Source: Nocardia sp. NBC_01730 | GTDB lineage: Bacteria; Actinomycetota; Actinomycetes; Mycobacteriales; Mycobacteriaceae | Length of the DNA stretch: 64,000 nt | Assembly (NCBI RefSeq): GCF_035920445.1 | Contig: NZ_CP109162.1 | Location: 7,812,001-7,876,000 of the forward strand | Direction: 5' to 3' | Shown: piece after piece, positions 25,548 through 35,135 of the stretch | How positions within the stretch are numbered: the stretch's first letter is position 1 | How the letters are laid out: each line of letters begins with the position of its first letter | Notes under the pieces: model-generated | What the model saw: the letters and a program-made list of their open reading frames with translations, nothing else | Databases searched by the model: none | What the model was told of the DNA's origin: nothing | Translations under genes and position numbers: made by a program

Positions 25548-26809
25548 CTAGCCCGGCACGCGTAGACGCACGCGCAAGCGGGTGCCCCCGAGCGGGCTTT
25601 CGTCGAGTTCGGCGGTGCCGGAATGCAGTTCGGCCTGCTGACGGACCAGGGCGAGCCCGAGGCCGGAGCCGGGGGAGCCGGGCCCCTTGACGAACCGGTC
25701 GAAGGCGGCGGCGCGCACGCTGTCCGGGACGCCGCGACCGTCGTCGTCGACGCGGATCTCCACGGTGCCCTCCGGTCCCGGTTCGGCAGTCACCATGACG
25801 GTGTCGGCGAGGCCGTGCTGGACGGCGTTGGCCGCGGCATTGGTGACGATGAGCATGATGCCGCCGGGCAGCCCGGTGACCGTGATCGGCGTGCATTCGA
25901 CGAGTTCGATGCGGACGTCGGGGTGCCTGCGCTGCGCGTCCTGCACCGCGCGATCCAGGGTCTCGCAGAGGTCGAACGGCTCGAAGACATCCGGTTGGGT
26001 GAGCTCGCCGACCGCGAGGCGTTCCAGGTCGGTCAGCATGTTCTCGATCTGTTGCTCGGCGAAGAGCACTTCGGACAAGATCGCGCCGCGCTGTTCTGCG
26101 GGAATCTCCTTGGTTGCCAACACATGAAGGTCGGTGCGCAGGGCGGTCAGCGGCGTGCGCAGTTCGTGCGCGCAGACGGCGGCGAAGTCGCGTGCACCGG
26201 TCAGCGCCCGGTGGGTGGCGCGATGGGCGGCCTCGAGCCGGGCCAGCATGCGGGTGATGGCGTCGGAAAGTTCCTCGGCTTCCCGCGCACCACGACCCGA
26301 CAGCGGGGGCAGCTCCTCCAGGGTGTCGATGCCGTGCGTGGCATCGGCCAGCCTGCGCAGCGGCCGGGCGGCGTAGCCGGCCAGGAACCAGCCGAGCACG
26401 GCGGCCAACAGTGCGCCGGCCACGCCGATACCCAGACCGATCCGCTGGCTGCGATGGATGGCCGCGTCCACTGTCCCGCGGTCGGGATGGAGTGCGACGA
26501 GCACGCCGGGCAGCCCATCCACCCTGGTGATCGCGGCGTCGCCGGGCCCGCCGGGCCCGCGTGGGACAGCCGAGTCCGCGGGCGCCTGCTGGGGGGCGAC
26601 GGTGACCACCATCGGTGGAATTGCCGGCGCCGGAGCGGCTTTGAGCGGCGGTGCGATCCGAACGGCCATCGACGAGACGGTCTCGTCCAGCTGGCGCTCG
26701 CCGGTCGCGCCCAGCAGGGCGGCGAAGGTGACCGTCAGGGTGAGCGCAACCAGCGCGGCGACGAAACCGGACACCACGGCAACCCGGGTGCGCAGCGACG
26801 GAGATCTGT

Positions 26810-26813
<4 letters not shown>
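25548..26813 (-). CDS. Sensor histidine kinase, PrrB-like
   Basis: This is a membrane kinase of 421 residues. Membrane helices lie at about 12-35 and 125-145, flanking a Pro-rich periplasmic loop. A HAMP segment comes next. The dimerisation domain has [16 protein letters not shown] (phospho-His near 216), followed by an HATPase with [19 protein letters not shown] and GSGLGLALV. The overall pattern (SLRTRV start, [25 protein letters not shown]) is close to M. tuberculosis PrrB (Rv0902c), but the setting differs, so it may be a paralogue. Its ATG overlaps the regulator's stop (ATGA). Confidence 0.92.
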
Positions 26814-27502
<689 letters not shown>

Positions 27503-27514
27503 GGTGTCAATCTA

Positions 27515-27531
27515 ATCTCACAGTCTGAGAT
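27515..27531. promoter_or_regulatory. Inverted repeat upstream of the response regulator
   Basis: ATCTCA and TGAGAT are separated by 5 nt and centred about 20 bp before the regulator ATG, in the gap behind the secreted-protein gene. Autoregulation is a guess. Confidence 0.3.
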
Positions 27532-27538
27532 CGGCGGG

Positions 27539-28012
27539 TCAGTTGCCGGTGCCGCCCGGCGCGGGACGGGCGGCACCAAGGGGCGGTGCGGGCATCCTCT
27601 CGACACGCGCGCCGGGCGGAATCACGACGGCCCGCGACGGATCCGGTGACCCGCACACCAATGCCGCGTCGTCGGTTGGTGTGTCCGGTGTGTAGCGCTC
27701 GATCCTGACGTGCGGATGGTCACCGCCCTGCGGGGCGAGCGGCGGGGCGGCCGGGGTCATCGGCGTGCCGGGCGGGAGGATCGGCGTGCCGGGCGGAGCG
27801 ATCAGGATGCCGGGTAGAGGAAGGACCGGCGTGCCGGGCGGCGACGCGTCCGCCCGGATGCAGACGACGACCTCGCCGGGAGCGGCGGGCTGGACCCACG
27901 GCGCGTCGGCCGCGGCGGCACCCGCGGTCAGCGCGGTCGCCGCGGCGGCAACGCAGGCTCCAGTGAGGACGACGGCGATGCGCGCCCGAGGGCGCCCGGT
28001 TGATGCGGCCAT
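27539..28012 (-). CDS. Secreted Pro-rich protein, unknown function
   Basis: The 157-residue protein has a Sec signal peptide (RARIAVVLTGACVAAAATAL, cleavage likely after TAGAAAADA) and a mature part rich in Pro and Gly with repeated PPGTP units. Two Cys in the mature chain could form a disulphide. It lies 36 bp upstream of the PrrA-like regulator on the same strand, so it may be part of that operon or its target. Confidence 0.65.
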   Translation of the reverse strand: MAASTGRPRARIAVVLTGACVAAAATALTAGAAAADAPWVQPAAPGEVVVCIRADASPPGTPVLPLPGILIAPPGTPILPPGTPMTPAAPPLAPQGGDHPHVRIERYTPDTPTDDAALVCGSPDPSRAVVIPPGARVERMPAPPLGAARPAPGGTGN

Positions 28013-28397
28013 GGTGCTGTCTCCTTCGCGATGCTGCCGACCCTCTGGTTCGGCGAATTCGACAGTAGGGAGCGGATCTTCAGCACTCCTCAGGCCGCTG
28101 TTAGAGATTTGTTAGTTCTCGCCCATTCGGCGGGCGGATGATCGGCGCAACCACGGGAAAGCGCCGGGGCACCTGGCGATGGTGCGTTTTCGAGACCGCG
28201 TCCAGTTCGTAAAGCCACCCGAAATAGGGCTTTCGTTCCTGTTATCGCTGATGGCAAGGTCATGTTGCTCGCCACAGTCGTATTCTCTACAGTCCTGAAG
28301 AATGTGACAGGCGAGTATTCCCGAAATATTGTTAGGTGATCTTCACTTGGTCGGTCCGGCGCGGTGAGGATGCTGGACACCCGAGAGCGGAGTTTCT
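28013..28397. other. Divergent intergenic region
   Basis: This 385-bp region separates the minus-strand two-component operon from the collagen-like gene and must hold promoters for both. It is less GC-rich than its surroundings. No gene is supported. Confidence 0.4.
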
Positions 28398-30770
28398 ATG
28401 ACGCGTGATCTGCCCTTCGACGACGACACCGAAGCGGCCGAACGCGCGGGTGACACCGCCTATCGTGTGGCAACCGGCGTTGCGCGGGTCGCGCGTGCGG
28501 GCGCGTACGTCACGGGCGGCGCTCTCGTAGCCGCGAACGGCGGTGGTGTTCCCGCGCAGCCGGGCGAGTCCCGGCTCGACAGCTGGAACACCGGCTGGGC
28601 GCACAACAGCGACCCCGATCCCGACGAGCCGAGCCCGGTGATCACCTTCCCGGACCCCGTGGTGGAGCCTGCGCCGTTCACGCCGCATCCACCGATCACC
28701 CCTGTCCCACAGGGTGGGGGTACACCAGGCTTCACACTGCACGTTGACGTTCGCGTCGACGTTCATGTCGACGTCGGCGGTACCGGTAACGCGCCGATGC
28801 ACACGTTCGACAACGAGTACAGCGGAACCGATGCGGGCGTGCCGACGCCGACCCCGCTGGGTGCCGACGATGGCGGGCACGGAATGCAGCTGCCCGGATC
28901 CTCCGGTGACGGTTTCCCGGGGCTGGGCGGAATCCCTGGTGTGCCAGGCATCTCTCCTGCGCCGGGTATCCCTGGTATCCCTGGCGTGCCGGGTATGTCA
29001 GGTTTCCCGGGTATGCCAGGTATGTCGGGTATCCCTGGTCTGCCAGGTATGCCCGGCTTCGCCGGTCACCATGCCGGGCTGCCGATCGCCGAAACGGGCG
29101 GCTTGGTGTCCGACGAACTGCCGACGGCTGACTCCGCCCGCACCGAATCGTCCGGTGATGCCGACCTTCCCGGCGGCCACGGCTTCGGTCTGCCCGGCCA
29201 CGGACTCGGCCAGGCCGGGCACGGCTTCGGCCTGCCCGGCGCGCACGGCTTCGCCGCGCCCGGCTCCACGATCTTCGACCTGCCCGGTAGCAACGGCCTG
29301 GGTGCGACGCCGACGGCGGCAGATCCGTTCGACGGCATCGGCGTGGGCGGCGACGGGCTCGGGGTTTTCGTCGGCACGCAGTGGTCGGCCGAATTCGGAC
29401 TCGGCCCGAACGGGGCCTACGTCACTTCGGAGCTGGAGGTCGACGTCGCCGTTGGACACGTCGGAGACCAGCTCGACGAGTTCACCGGCTGGATCACCGA
29501 CGGCATGCGCGTGCCGGACGGCACCGGCCGCATGCTCACCGAGGCGCAGTCGCCGGGCCAGGGCAATCCCGGTCTCGCCGGCGGTGTGACGATGCCCACC
29601 GCAGGCACGTCCGCCGGGCAGTTCTCGGCGGCGCAGCCGGTCGCCCAGCCGCTGGCGGCGTCGATGCCGATCGCCGCCGGCCCCGCTCCGGCCCCTTCGG
29701 TGGCGCCCGCCGCGTCCGTCGCCCCCGCCGCCACAGTGGCCCCGGCCCAGGCCGCGGCCGCCGCCGCTCCGGTCGTCGTGGCCACCCCGTTGCAGACCAT
29801 CATCCAGCCGGACGCCGCCTCCACGCCGATCGCGAATGTGCTTGCCGCGCCGGAGGGTTCGTCGGTGCTGACGGCTCCGGCCGCGGCCGTCCCCGCGTTG
29901 TTCGACGCGGTGCGGCCGACGCCCGTGGTGAAGCCCGCGCCGGTGACCGATTCGCATCCGTCCGACCCGACCCAGTCGCCCATCGCAACGGTGACCACGC
30001 CGACGACGATCATCAAGACCATGCCGCCGCCGGTCATCTCCGACCACGTCACCACGCCGGTCATCCCGTCCGTGCCGAAAACGCCGGACTACGACATCAC
30101 GAAAACGCCGGGCGCGGGCGTCACCACGGTGCCGAATGGCGGTGTCACCGGTCCGGACGTGACGATTACCAAGCCGCCCGGCGCGACGATCACCAACACC
30201 CCGGGGCACTCGACGCCCACACCGGACGACGACGTGACGACCCCGGGCGGCACCGGCCGTCCGAGCACCGGGCCGGGTACCTCGCACAGCACCCAGCCGA
30301 CCAACGACGTGCCGACCAACGAACTGCCGACCAACGACGTGCCGACCAATGAACTGCCGACCGACGACGTGCCGACCGCGCCGCGTCCGTCCGAGCCGAC
30401 GTACTCCGCGCCGGAGCAGCCGACCGTCGCGCCGACATACAGCGCACCCGCTCACCCGCCCACTGTCGGCATCGATCCGCCCACCCCGGTCGCGCCCACC
30501 CACATCGCTCCCGCGCCGACCCACATACCCGCGCCGGTCAAGCCACCGGTCATCGACCCCAAGCCGCACGGGATCTCCGCGCCGCTCGCGGTCGACCATT
30601 CCGCCGACCCCGGTTTCGCTCCGCTCCCTATCGCCGACCACACGTTCGGCGACCACTCGGTGCTCGCCATGGTCTCAGGCGGCAGCCTGTCCGGTGCACT
30701 GCTGCCGGAGACGACCATGACCGAGACGCACCACATGGCGTTCGGCGGGCTGGACTTCCCGCTCATGTAG
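28398..30770 (+). CDS. Large low-complexity protein with collagen-like segment, next to a dynamin-like GTPase
   Basis: The 790-residue protein has no signal peptide or membrane helix. An N-terminal part of about 65 residues (TEAAERAGDTAYRVATGVARV) is followed by Asp/Pro-rich sequence and a stretch of VDVRVDVHVDV. A collagen-like run of Gly-X-Pro/Gly-X-Ser triplets lies at about 174-224 (GIPGIPGVPGMSGFPGMPG). Gly/His-rich and Ala/Pro-rich parts follow. A Thr/Pro-rich region has five DVPTNELPT-type repeats at about 635-660, and the C-terminus contains ADHTFGDHSVLAMVSGG. The place ahead of a dynamin-like gene recalls iniB before iniA in mycobacteria, although sequence similarity to IniB is not evident. 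The function is unknown. Confidence 0.7.
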   Translation: MTRDLPFDDDTEAAERAGDTAYRVATGVARVARAGAYVTGGALVAANGGGVPAQPGESRLDSWNTGWAHNSDPDPDEPSPVITFPDPVVEPAPFTPHPPITPVPQGGGTPGFTLHVDVRVDVHVDVGGTGNAPMHTFDNEYSGTDAGVPTPTPLGADDGGHGMQLPGSSGDGFPGLGGIPGVPGISPAPGIPGIPGVPGMSGFPGMPGMSGIPGLPGMPGFAGHHAGLPIAETGGLVSDELPTADSARTESSGDADLPGGHGFGLPGHGLGQAGHGFGLPGAHGFAAPGSTIFDLPGSNGLGATPTAADPFDGIGVGGDGLGVFVGTQWSAEFGLGPNGAYVTSELEVDVAVGHVGDQLDEFTGWITDGMRVPDGTGRMLTEAQSPGQGNPGLAGGVTMPTAGTSAGQFSAAQPVAQPLAASMPIAAGPAPAPSVAPAASVAPAATVAPAQAAAAAAPVVVATPLQTIIQPDAASTPIANVLAAPEGSSVLTAPAAAVPALFDAVRPTPVVKPAPVTDSHPSDPTQSPIATVTTPTTIIKTMPPPVISDHVTTPVIPSVPKTPDYDITKTPGAGVTTVPNGGVTGPDVTITKPPGATITNTPGHSTPTPDDDVTTPGGTGRPSTGPGTSHSTQPTNDVPTNELPTNDVPTNELPTDDVPTAPRPSEPTYSAPEQPTVAPTYSAPAHPPTVGIDPPTPVAPTHIAPAPTHIPAPVKPPVIDPKPHGISAPLAVDHSADPGFAPLPIADHTFGDHSVLAMVSGGSLSGALLPETTMTETHHMAFGGLDFPLM

Positions 30771-30849
30771 CTGCGCCGAAAGATTGGACGACTGCGGAGT
30801 ATTCGCAGGGGGTATATCGATCAAGAGTCACCGAGAGTAAGGAGGAGGG

Positions 30850-32655
30850 TTGTCTGCCGCTGCCGGGCTGAAGGCCGCGACCGTGAAACATCCGGACGCG
30901 ATGGCCCCGCTCATCCGAATACTCGACGAACTGCGGGAGACGGCCCGATTCGCGGGACGCGACGACCTCGGTAGTCGGCTGAACATGGTCCACGCCAGGG
31001 TGACCGATCCGCGAGTGCGGCTCGTGGTCGTCGGCGAGCCGAAGAACGGCATGAGCACGCTGGTCAACGGCCTGGTCGGCGCGTCGGTCAGCGCGACGAA
31101 CAGCGATCTGAGCATCCCGGTGATCGTCGAGTACGGTCCGGAGGCGACCGCAACGCTGGTGCGTCAGACCGAGCTGGGCCGCACCGAGCGCCAGTCGGTC
31201 GATCCGCTCGATCCCGGCCCGGCGCTGGCCGCCCAGGGCGTCGTGCGGGCCGAGTTCACCCATCCGGGCCCGCTGCTCGCTGACGGAGTCGTAGTCATGG
31301 ACGCGCCGGGCGCGCTGGGCGACAACCGGACCACCTGGTCGATGATCGCCGCCGCCGACGCCGTGCTCTACGTCGGCAACGCGGGCGCGGAGCTGACCAT
31401 GGAGCAGATCGCCCAGCTGCAGCGCATCCAGCAGATCTGCCCCACCGTGGTGTGCGTGCTGAACAAGATCGACGTGTCCCCGAACTGGTCGCACACCCAG
31501 CAGCGGAACCGGGAACTGCTCGACGCGGCGGGTCTGGGTTTCGCGGTGGCGCCGGTGTCGGCGGCGCTGCACCGGCAGGCGGGACAGTCCGGCGACCACC
31601 AGCGCGACATCGAATCCGGTGTGCCCCAACTGATCGACCACCTGCGCGACTATGTGGTCGCCCGCGCCGACGCGGTCGCGCTGGAAGCAGCGGTGCAGGA
31701 CATCCGCCTGGTCGGAGACCACCTCGCAGTGACGTTGCGTACCGAGTCCGAGGCGCTGCGCGATACGCGTCGCAGGGCCGAGATCACCGGCCAGCTCGTC
31801 CGTGCCCGCGACGAGGCCGATCAGCTGCGGCAGCGCACGGCGAACTGGCAGGTCGCCCTGGTCGACGGCAGTACGGAGCTGATGGCCGATATCGAGCATG
31901 ATCTGCGCCACCGACTGCGCAGCCTGATCCGCGACGCGGAAGCCGAGATCGCCAAGTCCGACCCGGCTCGCCGATGGAGGGACTTCGGCGCCGACCTGGA
32001 CGCACGGATCTGCGAAGCGGTCGAGGAGAACTTCGCCGTGGCGCACTACCGCTCCATGGAGCTGAGCGAGCAGGTGGCCGCGAAGTTCCCGGCCGACAAC
32101 CACGCCGCGCCACTACTGGATCTGCGCCTGGCCGACCCGGACGAGGTGCTCCGGCACGTGCAGCCCCTGGAACCGCTGGAGAGCGCGAAAGCTGGTGTCA
32201 CCCAGCAGTTCCTGACCGGTTTGCGTGGGTCCTACGGCGGCATCCTGATGGTCGGTCTCGCCACCAGCCTGCTCGGCATGTCGCTGGTGAACTGGTACTC
32301 GGCGGGCGCGGGCGTGCTGCTCGGCGTCAACGCGCTGTGGGACGACCGCAAGAACCGCAAGCTGCGCAGGCGCGCCGAGGCCAAGGTCGCGGTCGCCCGG
32401 CTGATGGACGACGTGATCTTCCAGGTCGGAAAGGAATCGCGCAACCGCTTGCGTGGCATGCAGCGGGTGTTGCGCGACTACTTCACCGACATCGCGACGG
32501 AGGCATCGCGCCGCGCGGACGAGGCGCTGCGCGTCGCAGAGGAGGCCTACGGGAAGTACGGCGATCACAGGGAGGAACGAATCGCCGACCTCGACGCGCG
32601 GCTCCGCAAGCTGCGCGCGCTTCGTGCGGAAGCCGACGACCTCGTCGCCGAGTAA
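30850..32655 (+). CDS. Dynamin-like GTPase family protein (IniA-like) with altered P-loop
   Basis: The 601-residue protein has an N-terminal GTPase domain and a long helical stalk. The C-terminal third contains a membrane hairpin-like segment (GGILMVGLATSLLGMSLVNW) and a charged helical tail. The G4 motif NKID is intact and G3 reads DAPGALG. The P-loop is GEPKNGMST where dynamins have GxxxxGKS/T: the Lys is replaced by Met (codon ATG at about 31051), so GTP binding or hydrolysis is doubtful. The TTG at 30850 is chosen because AAGGAGG precedes it. The likely role is membrane remodelling or stress, as for IniA/IniC, with the collagen-like gene upstream as partner. It is convergent with the trehalase gene. 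Confidence 0.8.
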   Translation: MSAAAGLKAATVKHPDAMAPLIRILDELRETARFAGRDDLGSRLNMVHARVTDPRVRLVVVGEPKNGMSTLVNGLVGASVSATNSDLSIPVIVEYGPEATATLVRQTELGRTERQSVDPLDPGPALAAQGVVRAEFTHPGPLLADGVVVMDAPGALGDNRTTWSMIAAADAVLYVGNAGAELTMEQIAQLQRIQQICPTVVCVLNKIDVSPNWSHTQQRNRELLDAAGLGFAVAPVSAALHRQAGQSGDHQRDIESGVPQLIDHLRDYVVARADAVALEAAVQDIRLVGDHLAVTLRTESEALRDTRRRAEITGQLVRARDEADQLRQRTANWQVALVDGSTELMADIEHDLRHRLRSLIRDAEAEIAKSDPARRWRDFGADLDARICEAVEENFAVAHYRSMELSEQVAAKFPADNHAAPLLDLRLADPDEVLRHVQPLEPLESAKAGVTQQFLTGLRGSYGGILMVGLATSLLGMSLVNWYSAGAGVLLGVNALWDDRKNRKLRRRAEAKVAVARLMDDVIFQVGKESRNRLRGMQRVLRDYFTDIATEASRRADEALRVAEEAYGKYGDHREERIADLDARLRKLRALRAEADDLVAE

Positions 32656-32679
32656 GCAGCTATCGACCGGAGGGGTCGG

Positions 32680-34668
32680 TCAGATCGGATGGCCCTGTGG
32701 CGTGTGCGCGGGCTGGAATTGGCCCGCGTGCCGGGATTCTTCGGCCCTGATCACATGCGTTAGGGCGTTGATCAGCGCCAGGTGGGTGAACGCCTGCGGG
32801 AAGTTGCCGAGGTGGCGGCCGCTGCGCGGATCGATCTCCTCGGCGTAGAGGCCCAGCGGGCTGGCGAAGCCGAGCAGCCGCTCGCACAGATGCCTGGCCC
32901 GCTGGATTTCGCCGATCTCCACCAGCGCGGACACCAGCCAGAACGAGCAGATCGTGAAAGTTCCTTCCGTGCCGGTCAATCCGTCGTCGGTGGTCTCGGT
33001 CCGATACCGCAGCACGAGGCCGTTCTCGGTGAGCCGATCGGCGATGGACAGCACTGTGGCGCGCACCCGGTGATCCTCCGACGGCAGGAAGCGGGTGAGT
33101 ATCACCAGCAGCAGTGAGGCGTCCAGGGTGTCGCCACCGTAGGTCTGGGTGAACACGCCTTCGGAGTTCACGCCGTTGGCGAGGATGTCGGCCTTGATCT
33201 CCTCGGCGATGGTGTACCACTCGGTGGCGTGCTCGTACTGACCGTGCAGCTCGGCGAGCTTCGCGCCGCGGTCCAGTGCCACCCAACACATCACCTTGGA
33301 GGAGGTGAAGTGCTGCGGCTCGCCGCGAATCTCCCAGATGCCGCGGTCGGGTTCCTTCCAGTGCGCGATGGCCGCGTGCACCTGGCGAACCAGCAACGGC
33401 CACAAGGTCTCCGGTACCTGCTGGCGCGACTTCACATGCAGGTACACCGCGTCGAGCATGGTGCCCCAGATATCGTGCTGGTCCTGGTTGTAGGCGCCGT
33501 TGCCGGTCCGCACCGGCCGGGCGTTGTCGTAGCCGCCGAGGTGGTCGAGGATGCTCTCGGTGATATCGCGCTCGCCGCCGATGCCGTAGAGCACCTGCAG
33601 CGGGACGGGTTCGCCGTTCTCGCCGGTGGTCGCGTCGTTGAGGAAGGCGAAGAAGTCGTTGGCCTCGCGGTCGAGGCCGAGCGTGTACAGGCCCCACAGC
33701 GCGAAGCTGGCGTCCCGTACCCAGGTGTATCGGTAGTCCCAATTACGTTGTCCGCCAGGTGTTTCCGGCAGTGAGGTCGTCGCCGCGGCCAGCAGCGCTC
33801 CGGTCGGCGCGTAGGTGAGGCCCTTCAGTGTCAGCGCACTGCGCTGTAAGTAGTCGCGCCACGGATGATCCGGGAAGTTGCCGAGCGTGATCCACTGGCG
33901 CCAGCACTCGGTGGTCTGCCACATCCGCTGCGCGGCCTCCTCGAAGGTGCGCGGCGCGGGCAGCTCCGACCAGGTGAGCGCGACGAAGACCTCGTCGCCC
34001 TCCTGCATCCTGGTGCGGGCGCGCGCCTCCCTGCCCTCCAAGCCGAGGCGCAGATCGGTGGTGAGCACCAGACTCGGGCCCGCGCTCGGGTCGTCGCTGC
34101 GGACCGCGGTCGCCTCCTCGTACACCTTGCCGGTGTACTCCCAGCGCGCGGTGGCGCGGTGGTACTCGAATGCGGGCTCGCAGCTCATCTCGAGCTCCAC
34201 CGTCCCGCTCACGCATTTCACCGTGCGCAGCAGCAAGTGCTCGGCATCCCAGTCCATCGGCGTGCGCCGGTGCGTCTTGCTGCGCTGGTCGTTGTTGTGC
34301 CACGGCCCGAGCGCCAGCGCGTCGCGCACGATCAGCCACCCGGTGTCGGTCTGCCAGGTGGTCTCCAGGATCATCCCGCCGGGCAGGTAGCGGCGGGCGG
34401 CGGGCACGCTGACGCCGTAAGGTCCGATCCGGAAGTGCCCGGCGCTGCGGTCCAGCATCGAGCCGAAGACGCTCGGCGAATCCGGTCGTGGTACGCACAT
34501 CCATTCGACCGCGCCGTTGCTGGCGACCAGACAGCAGGTCTCGCAGTCGGACAAGAAGGCGTAGTCGTCGATCGGGGGATAGGCGCGGTAGTGCCGCGTT
34601 TCGGTCAATGAACTCGGCACCGGCAGGTCGTACGGTTCGTCGACGGTGAGATCATCGGAGGACGCCAT
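32680..34668 (-). CDS. Glycoside hydrolase family 15 protein, probable trehalase
   Basis: The 662-residue protein has an N-terminal beta-sandwich (DDYAFLSDCETCCLVASNGA, with VEWMCVPRPDSPSVFG) and an (alpha/alpha)6 catalytic barrel containing QRNWDYRYTWVRDASFALWG, WEIRGEPQHFTSSKVMCWVA and LYAEEIDPRSGRHLGNFPQA, the GH15 hallmark regions that hold the two catalytic Glu. It is the positional and sequence counterpart of M. tuberculosis Rv2402, a family in which the mycobacterial proteins were shown to hydrolyse trehalose; glucoamylase activity is the alternative. There is no signal peptide, so it acts in the cytosol. Confidence 0.88.
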   Translation of the reverse strand: MASSDDLTVDEPYDLPVPSSLTETRHYRAYPPIDDYAFLSDCETCCLVASNGAVEWMCVPRPDSPSVFGSMLDRSAGHFRIGPYGVSVPAARRYLPGGMILETTWQTDTGWLIVRDALALGPWHNNDQRSKTHRRTPMDWDAEHLLLRTVKCVSGTVELEMSCEPAFEYHRATARWEYTGKVYEEATAVRSDDPSAGPSLVLTTDLRLGLEGREARARTRMQEGDEVFVALTWSELPAPRTFEEAAQRMWQTTECWRQWITLGNFPDHPWRDYLQRSALTLKGLTYAPTGALLAAATTSLPETPGGQRNWDYRYTWVRDASFALWGLYTLGLDREANDFFAFLNDATTGENGEPVPLQVLYGIGGERDITESILDHLGGYDNARPVRTGNGAYNQDQHDIWGTMLDAVYLHVKSRQQVPETLWPLLVRQVHAAIAHWKEPDRGIWEIRGEPQHFTSSKVMCWVALDRGAKLAELHGQYEHATEWYTIAEEIKADILANGVNSEGVFTQTYGGDTLDASLLLVILTRFLPSEDHRVRATVLSIADRLTENGLVLRYRTETTDDGLTGTEGTFTICSFWLVSALVEIGEIQRARHLCERLLGFASPLGLYAEEIDPRSGRHLGNFPQAFTHLALINALTHVIRAEESRHAGQFQPAHTPQGHPI

Positions 34669-34766
34669 TCCCCCATCTTCGGACCGATCCGTGCCTGTCG
34701 TCTACTGCTACGGCATCTTGTCGGTCCCTGGGTGGTCGGTCTTGAAGCGCACCTGGGCGGACCTAC

Positions 34767-34772
34767 TAGGCT
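34767..34772 (+). promoter_or_regulatory. Probable -10 of a leaderless promoter
   Basis: TAGGCT matches TANNNT and ends exactly 6 nt before the GTG at 34779. Confidence 0.5.
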
Positions 34773-34778
34773 GGAGTC

Positions 34779-35051
34779 GTGCATCGGATCGCAGGTTGGT
34801 GGGACGGCTTCGAGCTGTGGGTTGCGGGACTGCCGTTCATTCCGCAGTTCCTCGTGGTCCTCGTGGGCATGGTTCCGATCAGCTTCGCCATCGCCTATGG
34901 GCTGGACCGCATTCTGCGCTCCGTGCTGCGCATGCTCGACCGCAGGAACGCCGCCTTGACGACGTCGCCCGCGATGAGGTCCGGTTCGGCCGAACCCGAG
35001 CTGGTCGTCACCGCCGAGAACCGTCAGCCCGTGCAGAGCGGGGCGCGTTGA
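34779..35051 (+). CDS. Small membrane protein, Rv2401A-like position
   Basis: The 90-residue protein has one or two membrane segments (LPFIPQFLVVLVGMVPISFA, continuing IAYGLDRI) and a basic cytosolic tail. The GTG start sits behind a leaderless-type -10. The location between the trehalase and the sulfate importer corresponds to the small membrane protein Rv2401A of M. tuberculosis. Its TGA overlaps the ATG of the next small gene (TGATG). Confidence 0.65.
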   Translation: MHRIAGWWDGFELWVAGLPFIPQFLVVLVGMVPISFAIAYGLDRILRSVLRMLDRRNAALTTSPAMRSGSAEPELVVTAENRQPVQSGAR

Positions 35052-35128
35052 TGCCTCGTTCACGGGTCCAGCTCGCGCTGGTCGCTCTGCTCGTGCTCGT
35101 CGTCGTCGCCTGGTTGTTCACCCGCTGA
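35051..35128 (+). CDS. 25-residue single-helix membrane peptide
   Basis: The frame MPRSRVQLALVALLVLVVV ending AWLFTR encodes a basic start followed by one hydrophobic helix. Its ATG shares bases with the preceding stop codon (TGATG), which implies coupled translation. Being almost pure membrane helix, it could be a real micro-protein acting with the 90-residue protein. Confidence 0.5.
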   Translation: MPRSRVQLALVALLVLVVVAWLFTR

Positions 35129-35135
35129 GCGCCGG

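Noticed and set aside
28998..30656. Long minus-strand open frame opposite the collagen-like gene
   Set aside because: Low-complexity mirror of the plus-strand repeats. No start with a binding site.
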